Origin: Thermoprotei archaeon
GTDB lineage: Archaea; Thermoproteota; Thermoprotei; Thermoproteales; B15-G16
Assembly: GCA_003649205.1 (NCBI GenBank)
Contig: QMRC01000003.1
Span: 17,048 to 81,047 of the forward strand
Length of the DNA: 64,000 nucleotides
Direction: 5' to 3'
Positions 7,407 to 16,711 of the stretch are shown piece after piece. Under the pieces are notes generated by a model that was not told where the DNA came from, ran no database searches, and worked only from the letters and a program-made list of their open reading frames with translations. Both the position numbers and the translations under genes were made by a program. The stretch's first letter is position 1. Every line of letters begins with the position of its first letter.

Positions 7407-8578
7407 GCCTTTGGCCTCCTGAACTCTCTAAACATCTTCTTGAGTTGTGTCCAGGTTAAGATTTTCCTCTCATTAGTCCTTATGTCGAGGATTGTTACTC
7501 TATCTGTGCAGGAGAAGCAGGGGTCTATTGAGACTAGTATTGCTGGTATATCAGCTATGTAGCAGCCTTTGAACATGTGGCAGACCGCTGGTATGTTGGC
7601 GTAGGTTGGTGTTCTCACTCTCCACCTATATGGTTTGTCAGTACCATCGCTGTATACGTGGTGAAGTAGTTCTCCTCTAGGTGCCTCTACGAATGCTACT
7701 CCCTCACCTGGTGGTGGTCTAATAGGTACCTTAACCCTTATGTCGCCACTTGGTAGGTGGTCTAGTGCGTACTTCACGATATTTATTGCTTCGAGAGTTT
7801 CATCTATTCTACAGAGAACTCTAGCCCATACATCACCTTCTTCACGTAGGACTACATTGAATGGTATCTCGTCGTATGCTGCATATGGTCTATGTCTCCT
7901 AACGTCATAGTTAACACCTGAGCCTCTAGCTGTTGGACCTACTGCACACAACTTAATAGCATCCGCCTTACTCAATTTACCAACTTCAACACATCTAGCT
8001 CTAATGATTGGGTCTTCAATCCATACCTTCCTGTAGTACTTAACTCTCTCCTCTAGCTTAGTGAGCATCTTCTTAGCTTTCTCAATGAATTCAGGTGATA
8101 CGTCTCTCCTAACACCACCTATCGTTATGTATGCTGATATGACTCTATTACCAGTCATCATCTCTACGAGATCCATCACTATTTCACGGTCCCTCCAGAT
8201 CAACATGAAGAGAGTGTCAAAGCCAATTAACTCAGCAGCTACACCAATTATCAGTAGGTGACTGTGAATTCTATTGAGTTCGTGAATTACAGCTCTAAGG
8301 TACCTAGCTCTTGGTGGTACCTCAACACCGTAGACTTCCTCAGCTGCCTGTGCGTAACATAGTGTATGAGCTACATTACATATCCCACATATTCTCTCAG
8401 CTAGGTAGAGTCCCTGAATGTAGTTCCTCATCTCGAATGCCTTCTCAATACCTCTATGGACGTAGCCTAGTCTTGGCTCAACATCAACTACGATCTCGCC
8501 CTCAGTTTTGAAGAGGAACCTCTCTGGTTCCTTAAATGCTGGGTGTTGGGGACCTAGTATCAGGTCTATTGTCGACAT
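7403..8578 (-). CDS. Group 4 [NiFe] hydrogenase large subunit
   Basis: 391 residues. The N-terminal motif RICGICNVAH gives C64 and C67, and the C-terminal motif IDPCFSCTDR gives C354 and C357. These four Cys bind the Ni-Fe centre, so this is a true hydrogenase subunit and not the complex I homologue NuoD, which lacks them. The 31 residues after R360 fit the C-terminal extension removed by a maturation protease, which is encoded upstream in the same run. The order small subunit, NuoC-like, large subunit, ferredoxin is the usual one for the soluble part of Ech/Mbh/Hyc-type enzymes. Confidence 0.93.
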   Translation of the reverse strand: MSTIDLILGPQHPAFKEPERFLFKTEGEIVVDVEPRLGYVHRGIEKAFEMRNYIQGLYLAERICGICNVAHTLCYAQAAEEVYGVEVPPRARYLRAVIHELNRIHSHLLIIGVAAELIGFDTLFMLIWRDREIVMDLVEMMTGNRVISAYITIGGVRRDVSPEFIEKAKKMLTKLEERVKYYRKVWIEDPIIRARCVEVGKLSKADAIKLCAVGPTARGSGVNYDVRRHRPYAAYDEIPFNVVLREEGDVWARVLCRIDETLEAINIVKYALDHLPSGDIRVKVPIRPPPGEGVAFVEAPRGELLHHVYSDGTDKPYRWRVRTPTYANIPAVCHMFKGCYIADIPAILVSIDPCFSCTDRVTILDIRTNERKILTWTQLKKMFREFRRPKA

Positions 8579-9049
8579 CTACTTTAGACCCTCCGGTCTC
8601 CAGTCCTTCCTAAGTGGGTAAATTCCTTCAGGCCAATCATCTGGTAGGAACAACCTCTCAAGCTTTGGATGACCTATGAACTGTATACCAAGCATCTCAT
8701 AGACTTCCCTCTCGTACAGTACTGCACCAGGTATGACATCAGTTATCGTATCGATTTTCGGCTCACTCTTAGGTACCTTAGTCTTGACCATGATGTGTAC
8801 GTTATTAGCGTACAGATGTAGGTGGTACGTAAGCTCAAGTTCCTCACCTAGGTCACACCCTGTTATCGTAGTTAAGTGGACATCACCGAACTTCTCCTGA
8901 ATAGCTCTAATACATGATTTAACAGCATCTGAGCTAACTCTCACAACGACTCTCAACTTCTTTGGTGTTGCTACCCCAAATAATTTATCACCTAGCTTAG
9001 TACGTAGGTACTCAGCAACCTCACTCTCTACCTCTACCAGATGAACCAC
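8579..9049 (-). CDS. Group 4 hydrogenase NuoC-like subunit (30-kDa family)
   Basis: 156 residues from a GTG that lies inside the end of the small-subunit gene (29-base overlap), preceded by AGGAGAGGTG. The C-terminal half has the family pattern ERxVYEMLGIQFIGHPKLERLFLPDDWPEG, shown here only in short, with DDWPEGIYPLRKDW at the end. This subunit joins the catalytic and ferredoxin subunits. It directly abuts the large subunit gene (stop and start adjacent), so the proteins are made together. Confidence 0.9.
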   Translation of the reverse strand: MVHLVEVESEVAEYLRTKLGDKLFGVATPKKLRVVVRVSSDAVKSCIRAIQEKFGDVHLTTITGCDLGEELELTYHLHLYANNVHIMVKTKVPKSEPKIDTITDVIPGAVLYEREVYEMLGIQFIGHPKLERLFLPDDWPEGIYPLRKDWRPEGLK

Positions 9050-9479
9050 CTCTCCTCAACTTCTCAAGTAATTTAGCTATACCTTCAACAATAGCATCAG
9101 GTCTAGGTGGGCACCCAGGAATGTACATGTCGACTGGTATCACCTTATCTACACCACCTAACACACCATAGCAACCTTGAAAGGCACCTCCACTACAGGC
9201 ACATGTACCTACAGCAATTACAAACTTCGGTTCAGGCATCTGCTCGTATATTCTCCTCAATCTAGGTGCGCACTGTCTTGTGACTGGTCCAGTGACTACT
9301 AGGATGTCTGCATGTCTCGGTGATCCCTTGAGTAGTATGCCAAATCTCTCGACATCGAATCTAGGTGTGAGAGCTGCTAGAACCTCGATGTCACAGGCAT
9401 TGCATGCACCGGTATTGAAGTGGAGTATCCATGGTGATCTAGTGAGTGCCCATGTACGTAGCCTACTGAGTAGCGCCAT
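9021..9479 (-). CDS. Group 4 hydrogenase small subunit (NuoB type)
   Basis: 152 residues. Cys26 and Cys29 (TGACNACDIE), Cys93 (GTCACSGG) and Cys123 (PGCPPRPD) match the four ligands of the proximal [4Fe-4S] cluster in NuoB-type small subunits. It passes electrons between the Ni-Fe site and the ferredoxin subunit. It follows the maturation protease gene by 43 bases. No membrane subunits (NuoH or NuoL types) are present on either side, which is unusual for a group 4 enzyme operon. Confidence 0.92.
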   Translation of the reverse strand: MALLSRLRTWALTRSPWILHFNTGACNACDIEVLAALTPRFDVERFGILLKGSPRHADILVVTGPVTRQCAPRLRRIYEQMPEPKFVIAVGTCACSGGAFQGCYGVLGGVDKVIPVDMYIPGCPPRPDAIVEGIAKLLEKLRRGGSSGRGRE

Positions 9480-9522
9480 GTCACTTCACTGCTACATACA
9501 CTAGACAATGTCCTAATAAATG

Positions 9523-10065
9523 TTAACCATGTTCACTCAGTACCTTTTTCAAGACCTTGATGAGTTTTTCAGCTACTTGATGAACTTCAGGAGAGAGACC
9601 CTCTCCAAATTCAAGATCTCGAACAACAATACCGAGTAAGTAAAACTCTGTATCTGATTTAAACATCTTCACTACGTTAACAAGGTAGTTGAGGGGTATT
9701 GTATGTGTTGTTACAGGGATAAGGTCCTCTACTGCAGTCGGTAATTTCGTCACTATGACAGTACCGACACTGTACCTCTCATCAAGGAGAGCATCAATCA
9801 CAAGTACTAAATCGACGTCGATGCTGAGGAGTTTGCCGATGTAGTTTTCAGGACACATCTCACAGTTAATTACCACATCCTGAAGACCGTAGTCAAGTAG
9901 CTTACTACCTACGTACGACCCTACTCCATCATCTCTCCTCAGTACATTACCTACACACATGACTATGTACTTCTTGCCCCTAATCAAGCTACGTAGATAC
10001 CCTTCGAGCTTCTCTACGTCACTTAACCTAAATACCATTACTCCTGTCAAGTCAAGTAACCTCAT
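9523..10065 (-). CDS. Hydrogenase maturation protease (HycI/HyaD family)
   Basis: 180 residues from ATG 10065, which would be leaderless given the TTAAATATT box at 10086-10094; the frame stays open to 10113. The core has GNVLRRDDGVGSYV, then VLVIDALLDERYS, and a TTHTIPLNYL motif. These are the family's conserved Asp and His positions that sense bound nickel. It would cut the C-terminal tail of the large subunit encoded downstream in the same operon. A strong and specific neighbour link supports the call. Confidence 0.9.
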   Translation of the reverse strand: MRLLDLTGVMVFRLSDVEKLEGYLRSLIRGKKYIVMCVGNVLRRDDGVGSYVGSKLLDYGLQDVVINCEMCPENYIGKLLSIDVDLVLVIDALLDERYSVGTVIVTKLPTAVEDLIPVTTHTIPLNYLVNVVKMFKSDTEFYLLGIVVRDLEFGEGLSPEVHQVAEKLIKVLKKVLSEHG

Positions 10066-10085
10066 TAGTTTCTTCACGAGAAAGG

Positions 10086-10106
10086 TTAAATATTGAAAGC
10101 TATATG
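10086..10106. promoter_or_regulatory. Divergent promoter between hydrogenase and ATP synthase operons
   Basis: Only 59 bases separate the two leaderless starts (10065 leftward, 10125 rightward). TTAAATATT at 10086-10094 lies about 25 bases before the leftward ATG. CTATATGC at 10100-10107 lies about 25 bases before the rightward ATG. The two TATA elements are therefore side by side, so binding of TBP/TFB at one may affect the other and couple the two energy-conserving operons. Read by eye; start sites not measured. Confidence 0.55.
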
Positions 10107-10124
10107 CGACCACTGGGTACCTAC

Positions 10125-10430
10125 ATGTCGTTTGTAGATGAGCTGAAGAGAGCTGAAGAGGAGGCTAGGAGAGTTATTGAGGAGGCTAGAAAGAGAGCCA
10201 ATGGGATAATTGAGGAGGCTAGAAAGAGAGCTAGCGAGTTACTGAGCAGACCTATCGAGATCTCTGGTATTGAGGATGAGATTAGGAAAATTGATGAGGA
10301 GACATGTAGAGAGATTGAGAAGATTCGTGAGGAAACTGAGAGAACCATTGAGAAGATTAGGGAGCAAGCTAAGAGGAATTGGGAATCTGTGAAGGTGTAT
10401 GTTCTCAAGATTGTGAGTGGTGATGTGTAA
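10125..10430 (+). CDS. A/V-type ATP synthase subunit H (peripheral stalk)
   Basis: 101 residues from ATG 10125, chosen because a TATA box lies about 25 bases upstream; an in-frame ATG at 10104 would add seven residues. It is a single long charged helix with repeated EEARKRA units, as in archaeal AhaH, which forms the coiled-coil peripheral stalk with subunit E. It is the first gene of the ATP synthase operon and overlaps subunit I by one base (TAATG). Confidence 0.85.
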   Translation: MSFVDELKRAEEEARRVIEEARKRANGIIEEARKRASELLSRPIEISGIEDEIRKIDEETCREIEKIREETERTIEKIREQAKRNWESVKVYVLKIVSGDV

Positions 10431-12406
10431 TGCCTATTCTCATCTCTCGACCAGAGGACATGTACTGGATCACGTTAGTTGTCCCTAGAGACTTCCGTGA
10501 TGTACTGATGGAGTACGTGCATAGAAGTGGTGTTCTCCATCTAGCTGAGGTAAAGGAGGAGGTACCTGCTGAGGCTCGTAAGGAGATTGAGAATGAGATA
10601 ACTAGGTTTAGTAAGCTCTTAGAGAAATTGAATTCTGTAATTGCTCTTTTTCGTGAGGAGAAAGTAATTGAGATTCGTTTCGTGTACAGTATTGATGAGG
10701 AGCTTAAGAGACTTCTACCTAAGATTGAGAAGGTAGTTTCTGAAATTGAGGAAATTGACTCCAGACTGAGGAATTTAGCTAGAGAGTTGGATGAGTTACG
10801 TAGTACGTATGAGGTTGTTTACGCTCTTCGTGAGTTAAATGCTAAGTTACGTGATCTAGATATCGTTACCAAGTATGTGTACTGCGTTGTAGTGTGTGTA
10901 CCTAAGTCAGCTTTTGAGGGATTCACTACTTCACTAGCTAAGTACCTTCGTGAAAGTGTTATCGTACATGTTGGGTCCTATGGTGAGAAAGTATTTGCTG
11001 TGATTGCAGGTAGTAGGGAGGATTACGATAAGTTGCTGAAGTTAATTGAGGAGTTAGGTGGTAAGCTTGTTAAGTTACCGAAACTTGAACTCAGCATTTC
11101 TGAGTACTTCAATGTGTTAAGTACAAGGATTAAGGAACTTCAAGAACTTGAAATCAAGCTCAGAAATGAAATATCGTCAGTCGTCGAGAATAATATTGAG
11201 GACCTAGTTAAGGTCAGAGAACTACTGTTGATTAAGATTGAGAGATTGAGAGCTATTCTTCAGCTAGCTACAACACAGTACCTAAACTACGTTAGGGGTT
11301 GGGTACCAGTATCGGAGTTCAGTAACTTCACAAGATTTCTCGAAGAATCGAAGATTCCCTACTACATAAGTTATGAAGTTGCTAAGGATGCACCAACAAA
11401 GATGAGAAATCCTAGAGCAGTAAAGCCCTTTGAACTCTTAACTAAGCTCTACGGCGTACCGAGGTATGGAGATTGGGATCCTACACCTGTACTAGCATAC
11501 TCATTCACGGTATTCTACGGACTGATGCTATGTGACGTCGTTTATGGTGCTGGGTTACTTATTGCAGCACTCTTCGTACTCGATAAACTGGTTGAAAATC
11601 CAGAGAGTGAAGGGTTTAAGCTCTTTAAGAGGATGTTGATGATAGCAGCGATATCAGCTATGGTATTTGGCGTGCTCTCAGGTACGTACTTAGGAGATCC
11701 GAGTGTCATAATTGGTCATGAGGTGAACTTAGCCATAGTGAAGCAGATGACAGACCCAGGATTCTTAATAGCGCTCTCACTACTTATCGGTTTACTTCAC
11801 GTCGATCTAGCTCATGCACTAGCCATGAGAAGAGCTATGATTATGAAGAATTGGGGATTAGCAATAAACAAGATGGCACTATTTCTCCTTCAGCTATTCG
11901 GCATACCATACGTCATCACTAAACTTCTGAAGATCAATCTCCCACTACCCGTCGAACCATCTAACCTAGTAACCGGTATATACCTCGCTCTCGGACTACT
12001 CATACTAAGTCACATAATCACGAACAAGGGTATGGGTGTCATATCGTGGGTATTCGACCTAACAGGTCTACTAGGTGATGTACTTTCATACTGTAGAATT
12101 GCTGGATTAGCACTTTCAACGTACTATCTAGCTAGGAGCATGAACATAATAGGTAGCTTACTAGCCAATGCCATAGCGGCATCAGTACCTGTCGTAGGTC
12201 TTGGTCTTGGTATAATTGTAGCTACTGCACTACTAATACCTGTTCACATACTATTCCTAGCACTCAGCGCTATAGGTTGCTTTGCCCACTCACTTAGACT
12301 GTGCTTCGTCGAATTCTTGACCAAGTTCTACGAAGGTGGAGGAATAGAATACACGCCACTGAAGATCACAACAGTCAAAAGAATACACTTAAAACCTAGT
12401 CAGTGA
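10430..12406 (+). CDS. A/V-type ATP synthase subunit I (a subunit)
   Basis: 658 residues, the usual family length. The first 320 or so residues are soluble and coiled-coil rich; the rest has seven or eight membrane helices. The sequence FSYCRIAGLALSTYYLARSMN type motif (here LSYCRIAGLALSTYYLA) carries the essential Arg of the ion half-channels. The subunit conducts the coupling ion between membrane and rotor ring and anchors the peripheral stalks. The start ATG overlaps the stop of subunit H. Coding strand drifts from G/A-rich to A/C-rich along the gene. Confidence 0.93.
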   Translation: MPILISRPEDMYWITLVVPRDFRDVLMEYVHRSGVLHLAEVKEEVPAEARKEIENEITRFSKLLEKLNSVIALFREEKVIEIRFVYSIDEELKRLLPKIEKVVSEIEEIDSRLRNLARELDELRSTYEVVYALRELNAKLRDLDIVTKYVYCVVVCVPKSAFEGFTTSLAKYLRESVIVHVGSYGEKVFAVIAGSREDYDKLLKLIEELGGKLVKLPKLELSISEYFNVLSTRIKELQELEIKLRNEISSVVENNIEDLVKVRELLLIKIERLRAILQLATTQYLNYVRGWVPVSEFSNFTRFLEESKIPYYISYEVAKDAPTKMRNPRAVKPFELLTKLYGVPRYGDWDPTPVLAYSFTVFYGLMLCDVVYGAGLLIAALFVLDKLVENPESEGFKLFKRMLMIAAISAMVFGVLSGTYLGDPSVIIGHEVNLAIVKQMTDPGFLIALSLLIGLLHVDLAHALAMRRAMIMKNWGLAINKMALFLLQLFGIPYVITKLLKINLPLPVEPSNLVTGIYLALGLLILSHIITNKGMGVISWVFDLTGLLGDVLSYCRIAGLALSTYYLARSMNIIGSLLANAIAASVPVVGLGLGIIVATALLIPVHILFLALSAIGCFAHSLRLCFVEFLTKFYEGGGIEYTPLKITTVKRIHLKPSQ

Positions 12407-12424
12407 AACCTACTTGGGACCTCT

Positions 12425-12892
12425 ATGGAAGCCACCACATTAGCACTCCTATTAACCGCTCTCACAGCTAGTTCTGTACTAGCTATGGGTTCAATAGGTT
12501 CAGCTATTGGCGTCGCTATTGCTGTATTCGCTGGATTAGCAGTGATTACAGAAGATAGGAGACAAGCAAGAAACGTTATAGTGCTAACTTCACTACCTAT
12601 GACACAGTGCTTCTATAGCTTCATAATATACTTCACCATACTCAGTAAGGTTAAGGCAGCTACGATAACACTGGGTACTGCATCTATGGTAGCTGCATTA
12701 GGTGCAGGGTGTGGTATCGTTGAACTGATCTCAGCTATATACCAAGGTAAGGCAGCTGCTAATGCAATATCATCTCTACCTAGAGCTGGTACCATGCCAC
12801 CTGAGTACCTCATGCTGATCGTGTACATTGAGCTATTCGCAATACTTGCTATGGTATTCACGCTGCTCGGATTCACATTGATTGGGTGGTAG
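12425..12892 (+). CDS. A/V-type ATP synthase subunit K (rotor ring proteolipid)
   Basis: 155 residues, a duplicated two-hairpin proteolipid with four membrane helices. Only the second hairpin keeps the ion-binding carboxylate (E136 in VYIELFAIL); in the first the matching place is Met59 in LPMTQ. L57, T60, Q61, Y64, Q107 and E136 match, with a constant offset of three or four, the Na+ ligands described for Enterococcus hirae NtpK (L61, T64, Q65, Y68, Q110, E139). This predicts a Na+-binding ring with one site per four helices. Na+ coupling is inference from the motif, not shown. Confidence 0.93.
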   Translation: MEATTLALLLTALTASSVLAMGSIGSAIGVAIAVFAGLAVITEDRRQARNVIVLTSLPMTQCFYSFIIYFTILSKVKAATITLGTASMVAALGAGCGIVELISAIYQGKAAANAISSLPRAGTMPPEYLMLIVYIELFAILAMVFTLLGFTLIGW

Positions 12893-12901
12893 GTGAACTT
12901 C

Positions 12902-13501
12902 GTGAGTACAGGTATTGATAAGGTAATATCAGCTGTACTGGAGAAAGCTAAGAAGGAAGCTAAGAAGATTATTGAGAGAGCTGAGGAGGAAGCTAAGAAG
13001 ATTATTGAGGAGGCCGAACGTAGGCGTAGTGAAAGGATTAAGGAGGAGAAAGAGAGGGTGATTAAGGAGTACAGAGCTGAAGCTAGTAGGAAGATTGCTG
13101 AAGCTAGGAGAGAATCGTACTTGAAGATTACTAGTGAGAAGGTGAAGATACTCGATGAGTTGATGAGAGAGGTTGAAAGTTGTCTTCGAGAGAGGAGAGG
13201 TTTTAATGTTGAGAACTCACTGAGGAACCTAATACTTGAATCCATTAAGGAGGTTGGTGAGGGTACAGGTGTTAGAATTTACGTTAGTAAAAGGGATCTA
13301 GAGGTTGTAGAGCGGTTGAGAAGTAATTTAGAGGTTGGTAAGTTCATTGCTGAGGTCATACCTAGAGATGATATTGATGGTGGTGTAGTTGTTGAGACTC
13401 TAGATGGTAAGGTCAAGATAGTTAATACTTATGATGCTAGGTTGAAGCAGGTTAGAAGTAAATTGCTTCCTCATATAGCTAAGTTGCTCTTTCAGGGATA
13501 A
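12902..13501 (+). CDS. A/V-type ATP synthase subunit E (peripheral stalk)
   Basis: 199 residues from GTG 12902, preferred over GTG 12893 because GGTGA lies five bases before it. The N-terminal 75 residues are a charged helix with tandem KKIIEEAEEEA-like units that pairs with subunit H. The C-terminal part is globular and binds subunits A and B at the top of the stalk (family knowledge). It follows subunit K with almost no gap. Confidence 0.9.
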   Translation: MSTGIDKVISAVLEKAKKEAKKIIERAEEEAKKIIEEAERRRSERIKEEKERVIKEYRAEASRKIAEARRESYLKITSEKVKILDELMREVESCLRERRGFNVENSLRNLILESIKEVGEGTGVRIYVSKRDLEVVERLRSNLEVGKFIAEVIPRDDIDGGVVVETLDGKVKIVNTYDARLKQVRSKLLPHIAKLLFQG

Positions 13502-13506
13502 AGCCC

Positions 13507-14571
13507 ATGGTGTTTCAGTGCTACGGTAAACCAAGTTCTGTGTATGCTATAGTCAATACACTAATGTATCGATGTAGGTTAGGTAGGTCCGATATTGTAC
13601 CAGCAACAGCAGCTTCTCAATGTGTACTCAGTAAGTTGTGTGATGTTAAGGCGCTACATAGGTTGATTGGTAGGTTGAGTAGTGTTGAAGAGTTGATACC
13701 CGTTATTAAGGGTACTGAAATCGGTAAGGTGGTTCTCAGCCATATAGAGAGATCTAACTTTGGTGAGATCTCTAAGGCTTTGTGGTCCCACCTAGTTTCC
13801 ACAATACACTACCTTATGAGTCGTATTCCTAAGAAGTGGAGATCTAGGATCTATACCTACCTTAGGAGGTATGACCTACATAACATAGTCATCTCCTTAA
13901 CCTCACTAGTTACTGGTGCTAGGATTAGAGTTGAAGATCTTGTTCCTCTTGGTGTTATTGAGAGTAGGGGGTTGCTAGCTAAGTTGTGTGAAGTAGCTAG
14001 TGTTAATGATTTAGTTGAGTTACTTCGTGAATGTGGCTTAGGTAGGTATGGTGATCTAATTGAGGAGTTGGCCCCAGAGGTTAAGGATATTAGCTACATA
14101 CTACCTATTGAGTCTAGACTTTATTGGCAGTATGTCTGTGATTTGAGGGATTGCGGCGATCCAGTACTTGAGTTTCTCTCTGGTGTTGAGTATGATCTGA
14201 AGCTCATGTTGAATGTACTTAGGTGCAAGGTTATGGGTGTTGAGGAGCACATACTATCGAGAGCTATCCCTAGGTCTGGTTACTTGCTTAGTGATCGTGA
14301 GGTTAGTAAGCTCATTAGTATTGCTGTTAGTGATTTTGCTAGAGTACTTCGTGAAACGGTGTACAGCGAGTTGTCTAGGGCTAGAGTCCGTGAGGTTACT
14401 GATTTTGAACGTTGTGTTGAGGAATACTTCCTGGGTATTGTTGAGTATGTAGCTAAGAGACCACAGTTCACGATTTCTGATGTTGTATCTGTAATGATGC
14501 TTAAGGAGATGGAGGTTAAGGTGTTGAGAACTTTGATTTCAAGTCTCCTACTTTCTCCGAGAAGGAGGTGA
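13507..14571 (+). CDS. A/V-type ATP synthase subunit C (rotor adaptor)
   Basis: 354 residues, close to the usual 350. It is all-helical with three related domains, as in NtpC/AtpC. It caps the proteolipid ring and links it to the central stalk. The N-terminus YGKPSSVYAIVNTLMYRCR and the repeated RLRGxxIxxxxLxxL-like helices fit the family loosely; the call rests mainly on its place between subunits E and F. The 3' end holds the ribosome binding site GGAGGTGAT for subunit F. Confidence 0.88.
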   Translation: MVFQCYGKPSSVYAIVNTLMYRCRLGRSDIVPATAASQCVLSKLCDVKALHRLIGRLSSVEELIPVIKGTEIGKVVLSHIERSNFGEISKALWSHLVSTIHYLMSRIPKKWRSRIYTYLRRYDLHNIVISLTSLVTGARIRVEDLVPLGVIESRGLLAKLCEVASVNDLVELLRECGLGRYGDLIEELAPEVKDISYILPIESRLYWQYVCDLRDCGDPVLEFLSGVEYDLKLMLNVLRCKVMGVEEHILSRAIPRSGYLLSDREVSKLISIAVSDFARVLRETVYSELSRARVREVTDFERCVEEYFLGIVEYVAKRPQFTISDVVSVMMLKEMEVKVLRTLISSLLLSPRRR

Positions 14572-14577
14572 TGTTTA

Positions 14578-14916
14578 GTGAGGGCTATTGCTCGTGAGGT
14601 CAAGCTATGTGTTATCGGTGGTAAAGCTCTGGTCTCTGTCATGAGGTTTGCGGGCGCTGAATTGTATTACGAGGTCTATGATGTAGCTAGTGCTAGGAAG
14701 GCTCTTGAAGAGATTCTTGAGAGGGATGATGTTGGTGTTGTAGTTGTTGAGGAGAGGTATAGGGGTGCTGTTGCTGATCTGCTTGAGAGGGTACGGGGTA
14801 AGCTCACACCCATTGTTGTTTTCTTACCTGGGATAACCGAGGTTGCTGGCTATGATGCACGTAAAGTGTATAAGGATTTACATAGGAGAACTATAGGCTT
14901 CGAAGTTGAGATTTAG
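14578..14916 (+). CDS. A/V-type ATP synthase subunit F (central stalk)
   Basis: 112 residues. KLCVIGGKALVSVMRFAGA is the typical N-terminal strand and loop of subunit F, followed by VGVVVVEERYRGAVADLLERV and a short C-terminal tail. It sits on the central shaft with subunit D and takes part in regulating rotation. A GTG start six bases after the subunit C stop is preceded by GGAGGTGATG. The following gene is subunit A with its own GAGGTG site. Confidence 0.88.
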   Translation: MRAIAREVKLCVIGGKALVSVMRFAGAELYYEVYDVASARKALEEILERDDVGVVVVEERYRGAVADLLERVRGKLTPIVVFLPGITEVAGYDARKVYKDLHRRTIGFEVEI

Positions 14917-14928
14917 AGGTGTATCAAT

Positions 14929-16710
14929 GTGGTAGTTGGTCGAATATATAGGATCTCAGGACCTCTAGTGATTGCTGAAGGTATGAGGGGTGTTCAGGTT
15001 TACGAAGTTGTTGAGGTTGGTGAGGATAGGTTAATTGGTGAGGTAATTGGTCTTGATGGTGATAGAGCAATAATTCAGGTATATGAAGATACTTCAGGTC
15101 TAAGTGTTGGTGATAAGGTAGTTGGTACAGGTAGACCTCTTTGTGCTGAATTAGGTCCAGGAATCATTGGCACGGTCTACGATGGATTACAGAGACCGTT
15201 ATCGGTATTAACTGAAAAAGTGGGTCCTTTCGTTAGAAGAGGAGTTAAGGAGTACTCTCTCCCTAGGGACAAGAAGTGGCACTTTAAACCACTTGTGAAG
15301 GTTGGTGATAAGGTAGGTGAAGGAGATATCATCGGTATTGTTCAAGAGACTCCACTTGTTGAGCACAAGATAATGGTTCCACCAGGTATCTACGGTGTTG
15401 TTAAGGAGGTTGTTCCTGAAGGTGATTACACAATTGAGGAACCTGTAGCTATTGTAGAGCGTGGTAGTGAGAAGTATGAGGTCAAGATGTACCAGCTGTG
15501 GCCTATAAGGAAGCCGAGACCCTATGTACAGAGACTTGATCCAGATGAGCCGTTGATAACAGGAGTCAGGGTTATAGATATGTTATTTCCATTAGCTAAG
15601 GGTGGTACGGCAGCTGTACCTGGGGGTTTCGGTACAGGTAAGACAGTTCTACTACAGACCTTCGCTAAGTGGGCTGATGCACAGATCCACATATATGTTG
15701 GTTGTGGTGAGAGAGGCAATGAGATGGCCGATGCACTTCACAGCTTTCTCAGGTTAAGAGATCCAAGATCCGGAAGACCTCTTAGAGAGAAGGCAATCTT
15801 CATAGCAAATACATCGAATATGCCTGTAGCAGCTAGAGAGACCAGTGTATTCCTAGGTGTTACAATTGCTGAGTACTTCAGGGACATGGGTTACAATGTG
15901 CTTCTAGTTGCTGACTCAACATCTAGATGGGCGGAGGCAATGAGGGAGATTAGTGGTAGGTTAGAGGAGATGCCTGGTGAAGAGGGATTCCCTGCTTACC
16001 TAGGGTCTAGGCTAGCTTCGTTCTACGAGAGAGCAGGTAAGGTAGTGTGTCTGGGTAATCCGAGGAGAATAGGTTCAGTAACGATAGCTGGTGCAGTGTC
16101 GCCACCAGGTGCGGACTTCAGTGAGCCGGTTACACAAAACACACTCAGAATCGTTAGATGTCTCTTTGCTCTCGATGTAGCTCTAGCAAATAGGAGGCAC
16201 TTCCCAGCAATCAACTGGTTAATCAGCTATAGTCTGTACGTTGATACTGTTGAGAGGTGGTGGGGTGAGAGAGTTGGTAAGGATTGGAGGTACTTGAGAG
16301 ATAAGGCTATGGAGTTGCTTCAGAGGGAAGCTGAATTACAGGAAATTGTTAGGTTAGTCGGTCCTGAGGTACTTCCTGAGAGGGATAAGTTAGTTCTTGA
16401 AGTTGCTAGGATGATTAGAGAGGATTTCTTGATGCAGGACGCATTTGATCCAGTTGACTGTTACTCAGCTCCTGAGAAGACGTACTCTATGTTGAGGATA
16501 ATCATTAAGTTCTATGAACATGGTGTGAAAGCTGTTGATTCCGGTATTCCTGTTGCTGAGATTAGGAAGTTACCCATTAGGACGACTATAGCTAGGTTGA
16601 AGTTCATGAGGAATGAAGAGGTTGTTGAGAAGGTTAAGGAGTACGAGAAGGAGCTTGAGAGAGAGTTCATGGAGTTAGGTAGTAAGTTTGGTGCAGGAGG
16701 TGTTGGGTAG
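14929..16710 (+). CDS. A/V-type ATP synthase catalytic subunit A
   Basis: 593 residues. Walker A is GGFGTGKT at 232-239, a small variation on the usual GAFGSGKT. A non-homologous insert of about 90 residues after residue 110 is the family hallmark of subunit A against the F-type beta subunit. The sequence [16 protein letters not shown] and [24 protein letters not shown] follow as expected. It hydrolyses or makes ATP at the A/B interface. Start GTG has GAGGTG ten bases upstream. Confidence 0.96.
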   Translation: MVVGRIYRISGPLVIAEGMRGVQVYEVVEVGEDRLIGEVIGLDGDRAIIQVYEDTSGLSVGDKVVGTGRPLCAELGPGIIGTVYDGLQRPLSVLTEKVGPFVRRGVKEYSLPRDKKWHFKPLVKVGDKVGEGDIIGIVQETPLVEHKIMVPPGIYGVVKEVVPEGDYTIEEPVAIVERGSEKYEVKMYQLWPIRKPRPYVQRLDPDEPLITGVRVIDMLFPLAKGGTAAVPGGFGTGKTVLLQTFAKWADAQIHIYVGCGERGNEMADALHSFLRLRDPRSGRPLREKAIFIANTSNMPVAARETSVFLGVTIAEYFRDMGYNVLLVADSTSRWAEAMREISGRLEEMPGEEGFPAYLGSRLASFYERAGKVVCLGNPRRIGSVTIAGAVSPPGADFSEPVTQNTLRIVRCLFALDVALANRRHFPAINWLISYSLYVDTVERWWGERVGKDWRYLRDKAMELLQREAELQEIVRLVGPEVLPERDKLVLEVARMIREDFLMQDAFDPVDCYSAPEKTYSMLRIIIKFYEHGVKAVDSGIPVAEIRKLPIRTTIARLKFMRNEEVVEKVKEYEKELEREFMELGSKFGAGGVG

Positions 16711-16711
16711 T

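Noticed and set aside
10104..10124. Upstream ATG of the ATP synthase subunit H gene
   Set aside because: It falls within the TATA-like element and would precede the expected transcript start.
12893..12901. GTG 12893 as the start of subunit E
   Set aside because: It would use the GGTGA ribosome site as part of its own start; GTG 12902 is placed correctly behind that site.
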